Notes: generated from the sequence alone by a model not told the origin. DNA of 64,000 nucleotides from Rudaea sp. 3F27F6 (GCF_005503555.1 NZ_SCNG01000001.1:372001-436000); one strand, 5' to 3'; shown: positions 27,494-36,914, counted from the stretch's first letter. Numbers and translations: made by a program.

Positions 27494-27534
27494 CTGAGGG
27501 CTGCAACCGCGGTCGCTCCGTTTGCAGCCCTCAG
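27494..27534. promoter_or_regulatory. 13-bp perfect hairpin before the HisN-like gene
   Basis: CTGAGGGCTGCAA (27494-27506) and TTGCAGCCCTCAG (27522-27534) are exact reverse complements around a 15-nt loop. The hairpin ends 22 bp before the ATG at 27557, within the bioA/hisN divergent region. There is no T-tract after it. It could be a leader hairpin or an operator shared by both promoters. It does not look like the usual BirA biotin operator. Confidence 0.55.
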
Positions 27535-27556
27535 TCCTTCGTATTGCCCGCGCCCA

Positions 27557-28348
27557 ATGCCGACTCCCGAATTCCTCGATACCGCCCTCGACGTCGCCAA
27601 GCGCGCGGCTCAGGCCGCCGCTACGGTCATTGCGCGCCACTATCGCGCCGGTACCGATGTCGAAATCAAGGCCGACCAGACGCCGGTGACGATTGCCGAC
27701 CGCGAAGCCGAAGCGGCGATCAAGCGCGTGCTGCGCGAGACGTTTCCCGAGCACGCCTACTACGGCGAGGAAGAAGGCCGCGAAGGCGATGGCGATTTTC
27801 TCTGGCTGATCGACCCGATCGACGGCACGCGCAGCTTCGTCCGCGGCTATCCGATGTTCTCCACGCAGATCGCCCTGATGCACCGGGGCGAACTGGTGCT
27901 CGGCGTATCGAGCGCCGCGGAATTCGGTGAGGTCGCCTGGGCGCGCAAGGGCGGCGGCGCATTTCTCGCCGATGCGCGCGGCGAGCGTCCGCTCAAGGTT
28001 GCGGCGACGCAGGCCTTCGATGCGCAGACGGCGATTTCGTTCGGCAACGTCAAGACGCTGTCGCGCGGCGCGGGTTGGAACGCGCTCGCCGGCCTGATTC
28101 AGCGCTGCGGCCGCACGCGCGGCTACGGCGACTTTTATCACTACCATCTGCTCGCGCGCGGCAGCCTTGATCTGGTCGTCGAATCGGACGTCAATATTCT
28201 CGATATCGCCGCGTTGGCCGTGATCGTGCGCGAAGCCGGCGGCAGCTTCACCGACCTGGCCGGCCGCGAGTTGTCGCTCGACACGACGAGCGTACTGACC
28301 GGAACGCCGGCGCTGCATGCGCAGGCGCTGGAACTGGGCCTCGCCTGA
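27557..28348 (+). CDS. Inositol-monophosphatase-family phosphatase, probably histidinol-phosphatase
   Basis: 263 residues. Metal ligands: YGEEEG (69-74), IDPIDGTRSF with Asp86 and Asp89, and a late VESDVNILDIAA. The segment RTRGYGDFYHYHLLARGSLDLVVE resembles HisN-type histidinol-phosphatases more than SuhB or CysQ. If so, it would carry out the penultimate step of histidine synthesis. No his genes are near, so a general inositol or nucleotide phosphatase remains possible. Confidence 0.8.
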   Translation: MPTPEFLDTALDVAKRAAQAAATVIARHYRAGTDVEIKADQTPVTIADREAEAAIKRVLRETFPEHAYYGEEEGREGDGDFLWLIDPIDGTRSFVRGYPMFSTQIALMHRGELVLGVSSAAEFGEVAWARKGGGAFLADARGERPLKVAATQAFDAQTAISFGNVKTLSRGAGWNALAGLIQRCGRTRGYGDFYHYHLLARGSLDLVVESDVNILDIAALAVIVREAGGSFTDLAGRELSLDTTSVLTGTPALHAQALELGLA

Positions 28349-28372
28349 CCGCGCCGGACAGGTGCGATTTCG

Positions 28373-28399
28373 GCTCCGGACCCACTCGGAGCGCCTTTT
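28373..28399 (+). terminator. Weak intrinsic terminator after the HisN-like gene
   Basis: GCTCCG (28373-28378) pairs with CGGAGC (28387-28392) around an 8-nt loop and is followed by GCCTTTT. The stem is short, so the call is tentative. It separates the phosphatase gene from xseB. Confidence 0.4.
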
Positions 28400-28437
28400 G
28401 CATTGATTCCGCAACGCGCTTGCGTTAGCTTGCGCAC

Positions 28438-28704
28438 ATGCCGCAGATCACCCCCCAAGAAGACCAGGCCGGAGCGAACAAAATCGCCGAATTCGAGGCC
28501 TCGCTGGACGAACTCGAGAAGCTGGTTTCGCGCATGGAAGGCGGCGAGATGAGCCTCGACGAATCGTTGCAGTCCTTCGAACGCGGCATCTCGCTCTACC
28601 GCAACTGCCAGAGCGCGCTCGACGAAGCGCAGCTGCGCGTCAAACTGCTGCGCGATCCGGCCGAGCCCGACGCGGCGGAAGATTTCGATCCGCAGACACC
28701 GTAA
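28438..28704 (+). CDS. xseB: Exodeoxyribonuclease VII small subunit
   Basis: 88 residues. [39 protein letters not shown] is the standard XseB helical hairpin with the conserved LE..V..LE.G..sLe.sl..fe.G..L pattern. It partners with XseA (not in the window) to degrade single-stranded DNA. It precedes ispA by 10 bp, the usual gammaproteobacterial order. Confidence 0.94.
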   Translation: MPQITPQEDQAGANKIAEFEASLDELEKLVSRMEGGEMSLDESLQSFERGISLYRNCQSALDEAQLRVKLLRDPAEPDAAEDFDPQTP

Positions 28705-28714
28705 GCACACGCCT

Positions 28715-29623
28715 TTGTCCACCGATACCGCCAGCGCCGCCGCCGCGGCCTTGAAGCGATGGCGCGCGCGTGCCGACGCGGCGCTGGAGCGCGCGTTGCC
28801 CGAGGCCGATCAGGCTCCACTCGAATTGCATAAGGCGATGCGTTACGCCGTGCTCGGCGGCGGCAAACGCCTGCGCCCGGTGCTGGTCTACGCGACGGGT
28901 ACGGCGTTCGGCGCCGAACCCGACCTGCTCGACTCCTCCGCCTGCGCGGTCGAGATCATCCACGCCTATTCGCTCGTGCACGACGATTTGCCGGCGATGG
29001 ACGACGACGATCTGCGCCGCGGCCGCCCGACCTGCCATATCGTCTTCGGCGAAGCGATGGCGATCCTCGCCGGCGACGCCCTGCAAGCGCTCGCGTTCGA
29101 GGTGCTCGCCGACGACGCGAATCTGCAGGCCGATGCGCGCAACCACGTCGAGATGCTGCGTACGCTGAGCCACGCCTGCGGTGCGCACGGCATGGCCGGC
29201 GGCCAGGCCTTCGACCTCGCCGCGGTCGGCCAGTGCCTCGCGCCGGCCGAACTCGAACGCATGCACGTGTACAAGACCGGCGCGCTGATCCGCGCATCGG
29301 TGCGTCTCGGCGCGCTCGCTGCGGGCTGCCGCGACGGAGCGACGCTCGCCGCGCTCGAACGCTACGGCCATGCGATCGGCCTCGCCTTCCAGATCCGCGA
29401 CGACATCCTCGACATCGAAGGCGACAGCGCGACGATCGGCAAGACTGCCGGCAAGGACGCGGCCGCCGACAAGCCGACCTATCCGGCGATACTCGGCATG
29501 GCCGAAGCGCGCCGGCAGTTGCACGAGCTGACTCAGGCCGCGCTGCAGGCGCTGCAATCGTTCGATACGCGTTTCGACTCGCTGCGCGAACTCGCCGTGC
29601 ACATCGCCGAGCGCAGCTCCTGA
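28715..29623 (+). CDS. ispA: Farnesyl diphosphate synthase (geranyltranstransferase)
   Basis: 302 residues if the TTG at 28715 is used; no suitable ATG lies before the conserved GGGKRLRP. The first Asp-rich motif is HDDLPAMDDDD (about 88-98) and the second is RDDILD (about 228), with the KTG and FQIRDD regions in place. It condenses IPP with DMAPP and GPP to farnesyl diphosphate for quinones and undecaprenyl carriers. dxs, which often follows in related bacteria, is absent here; a DUF4870 gene on the opposite strand comes next. Confidence 0.93.
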   Translation: MSTDTASAAAAALKRWRARADAALERALPEADQAPLELHKAMRYAVLGGGKRLRPVLVYATGTAFGAEPDLLDSSACAVEIIHAYSLVHDDLPAMDDDDLRRGRPTCHIVFGEAMAILAGDALQALAFEVLADDANLQADARNHVEMLRTLSHACGAHGMAGGQAFDLAAVGQCLAPAELERMHVYKTGALIRASVRLGALAAGCRDGATLAALERYGHAIGLAFQIRDDILDIEGDSATIGKTAGKDAAADKPTYPAILGMAEARRQLHELTQAALQALQSFDTRFDSLRELAVHIAERSS

Positions 29624-29630
29624 TTCCTAT

Positions 29631-29696
29631 AGCCCGCGCGGGAGCGCGGGCTCATCGACGAACTGGGCTCGCCGCGGAGAAAATCCGCAGCGAGCC
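29631..29696. terminator. Two adjacent hairpins in the ispA/DUF4870 convergent gap
   Basis: AGCCCGCGC-GGGA-GCGCGGGCT (29631-29652) and GGCTCGC-c-GCGGA-gaaaa-TCCGC-a-GCGAGCC (29666-29696) are both stable stems. They sit between two convergent genes, so transcription termination or mRNA 3'-end protection is the likely role. Neither has a good T-run, so they may be REP-like elements rather than intrinsic terminators. Confidence 0.5.
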
Positions 29697-29734
29697 GTCC
29701 GGATTTCAAACTCGAATATCGCCGTGCCGTGCCG

Positions 29735-30193
29735 TCACTTGATCAGGCGCAGCGAGATCGGATAGCGATATGCCTCGCCTTCGTTGGCCTTGATCGCCGC
29801 GATGATCGTGAACACGAGCCAGCCGATGCCGACGATGACGCCGATCGGAACTGCGAGCAGCAGGCCGAGACCGAACGTGATGATGGTGAGCACGAGCAGC
29901 GCCAGGCCGACGATCGCGAGCGTGATGTTGAAGTTGAGCGCTTCTTTGGCCTGATCGTTGACGAAGGGCAGCGTGTCCTTCTTGATCAGCCAGATCACCA
30001 GCGGGCCGATGAAACAGCCCCAGGCGAACATATGGCCGGTAACGATCGCGCCGAGCAGTGCGGACAGATGGGCGAACATCGCCCACTGACGCTCTTCGGC
30101 AGTCGGCGTGCCGGATGGCGCCGGCGGCGGCGTGAACACATCGTTCGGAGCAGGACCGTTGCCCGGCGGGACTTCGTTCGGCGGAACACTCAT
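29735..30193 (-). CDS. DUF4870 membrane protein
   Basis: 152 residues from the ATG at 30193, chosen for the GGAGAG site 7 bp upstream. A Pro-rich N-terminus is followed by ERQWAMFAHLSALLG, a GPLVIWLIKKD segment and two more helices; DQAKEALNFNITL is the DUF4870 signature. Three to four transmembrane helices are predicted. It has no known enzymatic role. Confidence 0.87.
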   Translation of the reverse strand: MSVPPNEVPPGNGPAPNDVFTPPPAPSGTPTAEERQWAMFAHLSALLGAIVTGHMFAWGCFIGPLVIWLIKKDTLPFVNDQAKEALNFNITLAIVGLALLVLTIITFGLGLLLAVPIGVIVGIGWLVFTIIAAIKANEGEAYRYPISLRLIK

Positions 30194-30314
30194 GCGACTC
30201 TCCGGCATGGTTGATGGCAGGGTCAGTGTCCCGCGAACGCCCGCGACGGACAAGCGCCGAAGGTCACGCTTGAATTCACTACGCAGCGCCGCATCTGCGC
30301 GCGCGGCGCGGCGT

Positions 30315-31685
30315 TCACTGTCCCGCGATCGTCATGCGCTCGATCAGGATCGATCCGGTCAACACGTGCGAGCGCGGATCGACGTCGGCACCGATCGCAA
30401 CGATGCCGGCGAACATGTCGCGCAGATTCGAGGCGATCGTGATGCCTTCGACCGGATAGGCGATCGCACCGTTCTCCACCCAGAAGCCCGAAGCGCCGCG
30501 CGAGTAGTCGCCGGTAACGATCGAAATGCCCTGCCCCATCACTTCGGTCACGAGCAGGCCGGTGCCGAGTTTACGCAGCATGGCGGCGAAATCGTCGTCG
30601 CCGGTTTTTACGATCAGGTTGTGGATGCCGCCCGCATTGCCAGTCGAAACGAGACCGAGCTTGCGCGCCGAATAGCTGCCGAGCACATATCTTTCGAGCA
30701 CGCCGCCGCGCACGAGTGCACTTTCCGCGGTCGCCACGCCCTCGCCGTCGAAACTGCCCGAGGCGTGGCCGCGCTGCAGGCGCGGCTTCTCGACGATGTC
30801 GACGAACTGCGGAAGAACGCTCTTGCCGACGTGATCGACGAGAAAACTCGACTTGCGATAGAGCGCGCCGCCCGATACTGCCGAGACGAGATGCCCGATC
30901 AGCCCGCGCGCGACCTCGGGCGAGTAAAGCACCGGGGACTCGCGCGTGGACAGCTCGCGTGCATCGAGGCGTGCCAACGTACGCTCGGCGGCCTTGCGGC
31001 CGAGCGCGGCCGGCTCGCCGAAATCGCCCGCTGCGCGCACCGATTCGTACCAGTAATCGCGCTGCATGCCGGCTTCGTCGCCCGCGATCAGCGCGCAAGA
31101 CAGCATATGCCGCGTGCCGCGTTCGCGGCCGACGAAGCCGGCCGAGGTCGCGAGCACCGACAGCGATTCGCCGGCCTGCACGGAGGCACCTTCGGAATTG
31201 GTGATGCCGTCGTAGGCGCGGCCCGCGTCTTCGATCTCGATGCCGAGACGGATCGCCTCCGCCGCATCGATGCGCCACGGATGCCAGAGGTCGAGGTCGG
31301 GAAAATCGGTGGCGAGACGCGCCGGATCGGCGAGCCCGCAGTACGGGTCTTCTTCGGTGTACTTGGCGATCGCGCAGGCCTGCTCGATCGTCTTCGCGAT
31401 CGAGTCGGCGGCGAGATCGGCCGTGCTCGCCGAACCTTTGCGCTTGCCGAAATACACGGTCACGCCGAACGCGCGGTCGCGCGAATGCTCGACAGTTTCG
31501 ACCTCGCCGAGGCGCACGCCGACGTTGAGTCCCGAGTCGATGCTCGCGCCGACCTCGACCTCGCTCGCCCCGGCTGCGCGGCAGCGGCGGATTACGTCCT
31601 CGGCAAGTTCGGCAAGGCGGTCGAGCTGGGCTAGGCTGTCGTCGCCGCTTTTCGCGGCGCCGTTGTGTACGGCGATGGCATTCAC
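30315..31685 (-). CDS. pmbA: PmbA/TldE subunit of the TldD-TldE metalloprotease
   Basis: 456 residues from the GTG at 31685, near the 450 of E. coli PmbA; an AGGA sequence lies upstream. Family features: the VEVGASIDSGLNVGVRLGEVE start, TNSEGASV, the ARGLIGHLVSAVSGGALYRKSSFL middle and GDYSRGASGFWVENG near the C-terminus. TldE pairs with TldD (not in the window) to degrade unfolded peptides and mature some microcins. It is divergent from darP, a conserved gammaproteobacterial arrangement. Confidence 0.92.
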   Translation of the reverse strand: MNAIAVHNGAAKSGDDSLAQLDRLAELAEDVIRRCRAAGASEVEVGASIDSGLNVGVRLGEVETVEHSRDRAFGVTVYFGKRKGSASTADLAADSIAKTIEQACAIAKYTEEDPYCGLADPARLATDFPDLDLWHPWRIDAAEAIRLGIEIEDAGRAYDGITNSEGASVQAGESLSVLATSAGFVGRERGTRHMLSCALIAGDEAGMQRDYWYESVRAAGDFGEPAALGRKAAERTLARLDARELSTRESPVLYSPEVARGLIGHLVSAVSGGALYRKSSFLVDHVGKSVLPQFVDIVEKPRLQRGHASGSFDGEGVATAESALVRGGVLERYVLGSYSARKLGLVSTGNAGGIHNLIVKTGDDDFAAMLRKLGTGLLVTEVMGQGISIVTGDYSRGASGFWVENGAIAYPVEGITIASNLRDMFAGIVAIGADVDPRSHVLTGSILIERMTIAGQ

Positions 31686-31716
31686 GATAGGAGATTCCTG
31701 GAAAATGTGCGGCTGC

Positions 31717-31798
31717 GGATCCACCCGGACAGGCGCGGAGAAGAGTGGATTTTCGGCGAAATATACTTTTTCACCGAACCGCCTGTCCGTGTCCATCC
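31717..31798. repeat. Inverted-repeat unit in the pmbA/darP divergent region
   Basis: The 18-nt arms at 31717-31734 and 31781-31798 pair with three mismatches (shared core CGGACAGGC/GCCTGTCCG). Inside them a TTTTCGG/CCGAA inner stem encloses an AT-rich ATATACTTTTTC loop. It resembles the GCCACGGAT-type repeats at 8852 and 41204 in its CCGTG...CCACGG core but is more diverged. It occupies most of the promoter region of both genes. Confidence 0.55.
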
Positions 31799-31829
31799 AC
31801 GGCGATCCGTGTCAAAATGGCTTGTATAT

Positions 31830-32369
31830 ATGCAGTCTAACGAATACGAACTCAACCCGCCGCAGGCCGAGGACGCCGACGATGCGCCGAGCCGCAGCCA
31901 ATTGCGGCGCGAGGCGCTCGACGTGCTGCGCCTCGCCCTGGCCTTGATCGAGCTGACCGACACCCAGCTCGACCACGTGCCGCTCGGCGAGGATCTGCTC
32001 GACGAAGTGCGCCGCGCGCGCGCGGTGACGCAGCAGATTGCGCGCAAGCGGCAGGCCCAGTTCCTCGCCAAACAGATGCGCAAGCTCGACGATGAGGCGC
32101 TCGCCGCGATCCGCGCCGCGCTTGAGCGCGACAAGGACACGGTGCGCCGTGAAACCGCGGCCCTGCACCGCGTCGAACAGTGGCGCGACCGACTGATCGA
32201 CGGCGACGACGAGACGCTCAACGAATTCATCGCCCAGCATGCGCAGGCCGACCGCCAGCATCTGCGCACGCTCGCCCGCCAGGCGCGCACCGAGCGCGAG
32301 CGCAACAAGCCGCCGCATGCGGCGCGCGAACTGTTCCGCACGCTGCGCGAGCTGCTCGACGCAACGTAA
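31830..32369 (+). CDS. darP: Ribosome biogenesis factor DarP (YjgA, DUF615)
   Basis: 179 residues of charged helix: SRSQLRREALDVLRLALALIELTDTQLDHVPL at the start, RKRQAQFLAKQMRKLD in the middle and HAARELFRTLRELL at the end are DUF615 hallmarks. In E. coli the protein (YjgA) binds late 50S precursors. The start ATG at 31830 follows an AT-rich leader. It is convergent with the FtsK-type gene; 32370-32452 shows nothing notable. Confidence 0.92.
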   Translation: MQSNEYELNPPQAEDADDAPSRSQLRREALDVLRLALALIELTDTQLDHVPLGEDLLDEVRRARAVTQQIARKRQAQFLAKQMRKLDDEALAAIRAALERDKDTVRRETAALHRVEQWRDRLIDGDDETLNEFIAQHAQADRQHLRTLARQARTERERNKPPHAARELFRTLRELLDAT

Positions 32370-32452
32370 ATTTGTATACCTGCGCGGCGCCCGCGGGCTG
32401 ACCTAATCGGCCTCGCGCTCCGAAACCTTCGCCCCACCCCGCCGCAGAGCGG

Positions 32453-34975
32453 TCAGATTTCCTCGCCCGCACCACCCGGCGCAAGCACTTCGCGCACGCC
32501 GTTGCGGCCGAGAGCGGAGACGAGTCCCGCTGCTTCCATGCTCTCGACCAGCCGCGCCGCACGGTTGTAGCCGATGCGGAACTGGCGCTGCACTGAGGAA
32601 ATCGACGCGCGCCGGCTGCGCACGACAAAGGCGACCGTCTCGTCGTAGAGTGGATCGGCTTCGGCGTCCTCCGCTTCGCCGAACAGATCGTCGGGAGCTG
32701 TATCGGACGGCGGTCCGGCGAGAATGTCGGCGCGATAGTCCGGCTCGCCGAACTGCTTGAGCCAGGCGACGACGCGATGCACTTCCTCGTCGCCGACGAA
32801 GGCGCCGTGCACGCGCTGCGGATAACCCGTGCCGGGCGGCAGAAACAGCATATCGCCCTGGCCGAGCAGCGATTCGGCGCCCATCTGGTCGAGGATCGTG
32901 CGCGAATCAATTTTCGACGACACCTGGAACGCGACGCGCGTCGGGATGTTCGCCTTGATCAAGCCCGTGATCACGTCCACCGACGGGCGCTGCGTCGCGA
33001 GGATCAAATGGATGCCCGCGGCGCGCGCTTTCTGCGCGAGGCGCGCAATCAATTCTTCGATCTTCTTGCCGGCGACCATCATCAGGTCGGCAAGCTCGTC
33101 GATGACGACGACGATCATCGGCAAGGTATCGAGCAGTTCGGGCTCGTCGAGATTCTTCGACACCGGATTGCGCAGCGCTGCGCCGGCCTCGCGCGCCGCG
33201 CGAATCTTGGCGTTATAGCCGGCAAGATTGCGCACGCGCAGCGCGGACAGGAGCCGATAGCGTTCCTCCATCTCGACCACGCACCAGTTGAGCGCGTTCG
33301 CGGCGAGCTTCATGTCGGTGACGACCGGCGCGAGCAGGTGCGGAATGCCTTCGTACACCGACAGTTCAAGCATCTTCGGATCGATCAGGATCAGGCGCAC
33401 CTCGTCCGGCGTCGCCTTGTACAGCATCGACAGAATCATCGCGTTGACCGCGACCGATTTGCCCGAGCCGGTCGTACCGGCAACGAGCATATGCGGCGCA
33501 CGCGCGAGATCGGTCACGACCGGCTCGCCGACAATGTCCTTGCCCATCGCGAGCGCGAGCGGCGAGTCGTGGCGCTTGTAGGCCGGCGTGCGCAGAATGT
33601 CGACGAGACCGATCATCTGGCGCTTCTCGTTCGGCAGCTCCAGGCCCATGCAGGTCTTGCCCGGAATGGTTTCGACCACGCGGATCGAAGTGCGGCCGAG
33701 ACCGCGCGCGAGATCCTTCATCAGCGCGACGATCTGGTTGCCGCGAACGCCGACCGCGGGCTCGACTTCGAAGCGCGTGATCACCGGCCCCGCAGAGGCG
33801 CCGAGCACGCTGACCGGCACCTTGAACTCGCGCAAGCGCTGCTCGATCAGGCGCGAGGTGTCTTCGAGGATTTCCGGCGAGGCGACGTCGACGATTTCCG
33901 AAGAGGAAGACAGCAGATCTAGCGGCGGCAGGTCGACGCGGATCTTCGGTCGTGGTGAGCCGATTTCGGCGGCTGGAGCCGGATCGTTCGCTTTCAGCGA
34001 TACGGGCACGGAGACCGGTGCAGTTGCGGCGACCGCCGCGGGCGGTGGAGCGGCTGTGGCATCGTCATTCGACGCACGCGGCAAAGCCGCCGAAACGAGC
34101 TTGGTGAACGACGTCGGCGCGTAGTGCGCATTGTCGTCCGCAGGTGCGGGCTCGCTCGTTGGCTCGTGCACGCCCAATGCAGAAGACGGCTCTGGCGCCA
34201 TCGACGCCGCAGCCGATTCGGTGAGAGTTTCCACATCGTGGATTGCCGAAGGCGATGCCATCGACAAAGACGTTGGGGCGTTTGCTAGCGCAGTCTCGCT
34301 TGAAGACGTAAGCGACGTCACTTCCGGCGTCACGGATTCCACGCGATGTACAGGCTGTGCAGCGAATTGTGTACTGAGCGCGGCCGTCTGCGTTTCTACT
34401 GTCACGCTCGGCGGCAGCATTCCAGAGGGCGCATTCTCGACCTGCTGCGATTTGGCCGGCTGCGCAATAGCCTGCGTTGCCACGGGTGCAGCGGGTGCAC
34501 CGGCCGACCTGCGCGCCGGGATCACTTGCGGCGTCGATTCGATGCGGACGGGTGCCGCAGGCTGTCTAGCAGGCGGCGGCGTGGTCGCAGCTACGCGCGG
34601 GCGAGACGCCTCACTCTCGCCGCGCAAGGTGCGCACAATCGCCGCTGCCGACGCCGACGACACGCGCGCGGAACGCGTCGCAATCGGCGCTGACGCAGGT
34701 GGTCGGTTAGCAGTTGTTGGATTGTGTGGATGCCGTGGAGCCGGCGCGGATTTTTCCGGCGTCGCTCGCGCCTGGGGCGATGCGGCCCGACCTTGTGCCG
34801 GCTTCGCCGACGGAGTACGCGGTGCTGGGGCTCGATCCGCACTGACACGCCGCGCCTGCTGCCGCGATCTCGGACTGCGTCGGCCACCGCCACGCGTGCG
34901 CCGGCGGGAGATCAACAAAATCCCGAGCGCCGCCACGGCCAAGACCACGAGAATCCACCCAAACATGTGCGGCAA
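32453..34975 (-). CDS. ftsK: FtsK-type DNA translocase with a single N-terminal transmembrane helix
   Basis: 840 residues from the TTG at 34975 (AAAGGGA lies about 7 bp upstream); an ATG three codons later is the alternative. Only one helix is predicted ([19 protein letters not shown], about 5-23) instead of the usual four. A Pro/Ala/Ser-rich linker fills about 24-340. The motor follows: FtsK alpha/beta domains with Walker A GTTGSGKS (500-507) and Walker [13 protein letters not shown]. The C-terminal gamma winged helix is intact ([19 protein letters not shown]), so it should recognise KOPS sites and act in chromosome segregation at the septum. The upstream DNA holds no missing membrane domain, so this is not a simple frameshift. 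Confidence 0.88.
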   Translation of the reverse strand: MPHMFGWILVVLAVAALGILLISRRRTRGGGRRSPRSRQQARRVSADRAPAPRTPSAKPAQGRAASPQARATPEKSAPAPRHPHNPTTANRPPASAPIATRSARVSSASAAAIVRTLRGESEASRPRVAATTPPPARQPAAPVRIESTPQVIPARRSAGAPAAPVATQAIAQPAKSQQVENAPSGMLPPSVTVETQTAALSTQFAAQPVHRVESVTPEVTSLTSSSETALANAPTSLSMASPSAIHDVETLTESAAASMAPEPSSALGVHEPTSEPAPADDNAHYAPTSFTKLVSAALPRASNDDATAAPPPAAVAATAPVSVPVSLKANDPAPAAEIGSPRPKIRVDLPPLDLLSSSSEIVDVASPEILEDTSRLIEQRLREFKVPVSVLGASAGPVITRFEVEPAVGVRGNQIVALMKDLARGLGRTSIRVVETIPGKTCMGLELPNEKRQMIGLVDILRTPAYKRHDSPLALAMGKDIVGEPVVTDLARAPHMLVAGTTGSGKSVAVNAMILSMLYKATPDEVRLILIDPKMLELSVYEGIPHLLAPVVTDMKLAANALNWCVVEMEERYRLLSALRVRNLAGYNAKIRAAREAGAALRNPVSKNLDEPELLDTLPMIVVVIDELADLMMVAGKKIEELIARLAQKARAAGIHLILATQRPSVDVITGLIKANIPTRVAFQVSSKIDSRTILDQMGAESLLGQGDMLFLPPGTGYPQRVHGAFVGDEEVHRVVAWLKQFGEPDYRADILAGPPSDTAPDDLFGEAEDAEADPLYDETVAFVVRSRRASISSVQRQFRIGYNRAARLVESMEAAGLVSALGRNGVREVLAPGGAGEEI

Positions 34976-35203
34976 CGAACATCCCTTTCAAACAGACGCC
35001 AATGTTACCGCATGCCCTCTCTTCCGCTGAGAAAGTCGAGCGCGATGCGCAAATCGCAGTTAGCGAAAGTCCGAAGATCATAGAAGAGCAGTGACTGCCT
35101 CGCATTCAAACAGGCGGGATCAACACCGCAACGTCGGCAGGAGCACGGGACGCTCTTCGCAAGAATGCGACAAACCAGAAAGATCGTGACTGTTCGATGC
35201 GAT

Positions 35204-35279
35204 TGGTGGGCCGTGCAGGAGTCGAACCTGCGACCAACGGATTAAAAGTCCGCTGCTCTACCGGCTGAGCTAACGGCCC
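35204..35279 (-). tRNA. tRNA-Lys (anticodon TTT)
   Basis: The reverse strand gives a 76-nt cloverleaf with CCA encoded. The acceptor stem GGGCCGT pairs with ACGGCCC, the D-arm carries AGCTCAGCCGGTAGAGC, the anticodon loop is CTTTTAA and the T-arm is GCAGGTTCGACTCCTGC. It lies between queC and the FtsK-type gene. The flanks 34976-35203 and 35280-35462 show no other gene. Confidence 0.97.
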
Positions 35280-35462
35280 TACTTCAATCGAACAACGCGT
35301 CGCGAACGAGCGCGTTCCCTTGCATCCTTCGGGGCCATGCCGCGAAGCGAAAGGCCTAAAGCGAGGGAGCCTCGCCCGACCGGGCCGCGCAGTTTAGTGG
35401 GCTCGGACGGAATCATCAAGAAAAACCCGCTGTCCGGCAAGCGTTTGCGCGAATCTCAGGAA

Positions 35463-36161
35463 CTAGCGATAGCGCGTCGGATCGGCCACGCCGGCATCGG
35501 CGAAACCGAGCGCACGCAGGCGGCAGGCGTCGCAATGGCCGCAGGCGCGGCCTTCGTCGTCGGCCTGGTAACAGGAAACAGTCGTAGCGAAGTCGACGCC
35601 GAGCTCGATGCCGCGCCGCACGATGTCGGCCTTGCTTAGGCGGATCAGCGGTGCGCGCACGCTGAGCTTCGCGCCTTCGACGCCGGCCTTGGTGGCGAGG
35701 TTGGCGAGGCGCTCGAACGCGTCGATAAATTCGGGGCGGCAGTCGGGATAGCCGGAGTAGTCGACCGCGTTGACGCCGCAGAAGATGTCTTGCGCACCGA
35801 GCACTTCGGCCCAACCGAGTGCGATCGACAGCATGATGGTGTTGCGCGCCGGCACGTAGGTGACCGGGATGCCTTCGCCGCTCTCGCCTTGGTCGGTGTC
35901 CTGCGGCACGTCGATATCGTCGGTCAGCGCCGAGCCGCCGATGCTGCGCAGGTCGACGCGCACGGTCTTGTGCGCGACGGCGAGCTGCCCGGCAACGCGC
36001 TGTGCAGCAACGAGCTCGGAGGAGTGGCGCTGCCCGTACTCGACGCTGAGCGCATAGCAGGCGAATCCCTGTGCGCGCGCGATCGCGAGGGTGACGGCGG
36101 AGTCCATGCCGCCGGAGACGAGGACGACGGCGCGCTTGGGAGAGGTCGATGCGGTGGTCAT
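35463..36161 (-). CDS. queC: 7-cyano-7-deazaguanine synthase
   Basis: 232 residues. The ATP-pyrophosphatase P-loop SGGMDS is at about 16-21, and the zinc-binding cysteines form SCYQ...CGHCDAC near residue 205. QueC turns 7-carboxy-7-deazaguanine into preQ0 for queuosine tRNA modification. It is 24 bp downstream of queE in the same direction, and a tRNA gene follows, as in many gammaproteobacteria. Confidence 0.95.
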   Translation of the reverse strand: MTTASTSPKRAVVLVSGGMDSAVTLAIARAQGFACYALSVEYGQRHSSELVAAQRVAGQLAVAHKTVRVDLRSIGGSALTDDIDVPQDTDQGESGEGIPVTYVPARNTIMLSIALGWAEVLGAQDIFCGVNAVDYSGYPDCRPEFIDAFERLANLATKAGVEGAKLSVRAPLIRLSKADIVRRGIELGVDFATTVSCYQADDEGRACGHCDACRLRALGFADAGVADPTRYR

Positions 36162-36185
36162 GAAGCGGTTTCTTCGGCGATTCGG

Positions 36186-36842
36186 TTATTTGCCAGGCTC
36201 ATTGCCCCAAAGCAGCTTGTGCAACTGCACCTGCATGCGGACCTGGCGGCCGTCGGCGATGATCCAGTCGGCGAGGTCGCGCGGCGCAAGTTTGCCGGCC
36301 ACGGGCGAGAACAGCACTTCGCTGCGTGCGGACAGTTCGTGCCGGTCGAGCACGTCGAGCGCCCAGTCGTAGTCGGCCCGATCGGCGAGAACGAACTTGA
36401 TCTGGTCGTGCTCGCCGAGCACGTCGAGGTTGCTCCACAAGTTGCGCGCGGACTCGCCCGAGCCTGGCGCCTTCACGTCGACGACGCGACTGACGCGCGG
36501 GTCGACCTGCGAGACGTCGAGTGCGCCCGAGGTTTCTAGCGAAACGTCCAGGCCCTCGTCGCAGAGGCGGCGCAGCAGGTCGAGACAGCGCTTCTGCGCG
36601 AGCGGCTCGCCGCCGGTGACGCAGACATGCCGCGTTTTATACTTTTTCACTTCCGCGACGATATCGCCGATCTCACGCCAATCGCCGCCGTGGAACGAAT
36701 ACTCGGTGTCGCACCAGACGCAACGCAGCGGGCAGCCGGTCAGGCGCACGAACACGGTCGGCCAGCCGACCGAACGCGCCTCGCCTTGCAGCGAGTGGAA
36801 GATTTCGGTGATGCGCAAGCGTTCGGATGGCGTTTCGGACAT
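36186..36842 (-). CDS. queE: 7-carboxy-7-deazaguanine synthase (radical SAM)
   Basis: 218 residues from the ATG at 36842. Radical SAM cysteines are Cys37, Cys41 and Cys44 (CPLRCVWC), with ITEIFHSLQGEARSVG at the start and VCVTGGEPL following. QueE makes the 7-deazaguanine ring from 6-carboxytetrahydropterin. A CX3CX2C motif of normal length means the cluster loop is not of the shortened type. It sits with queC downstream and cpoB upstream. Confidence 0.94.
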   Translation of the reverse strand: MSETPSERLRITEIFHSLQGEARSVGWPTVFVRLTGCPLRCVWCDTEYSFHGGDWREIGDIVAEVKKYKTRHVCVTGGEPLAQKRCLDLLRRLCDEGLDVSLETSGALDVSQVDPRVSRVVDVKAPGSGESARNLWSNLDVLGEHDQIKFVLADRADYDWALDVLDRHELSARSEVLFSPVAGKLAPRDLADWIIADGRQVRMQVQLHKLLWGNEPGK

Positions 36843-36894
36843 AGGATCGTAGGGGCGCAACTCTTCGCGCCCGCATTGCATACACAGAAAGACC

Positions 36895-36914
36895 GGGCGC
36901 GATAAATCGCGCCC
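36895..36914. repeat. GGGCGCGATnnATCGCGCCC-type palindrome between queE and cpoB
   Basis: GGGCGCGA (36895-36902) and TCGCGCCC (36907-36914) form an 8-bp stem with a 4-nt loop. The same dyad occurs inside both copies of the large element and in their right flanks. It could cap the cpoB transcript, since it ends 7 bp before the cpoB stop codon, but no T-run is present. Confidence 0.55.

Noticed and set aside
27412-27556. BirA biotin operator before bioA
   Set aside because: No TTGTAAAC-type half-sites were found; only the GC-rich hairpin is present.
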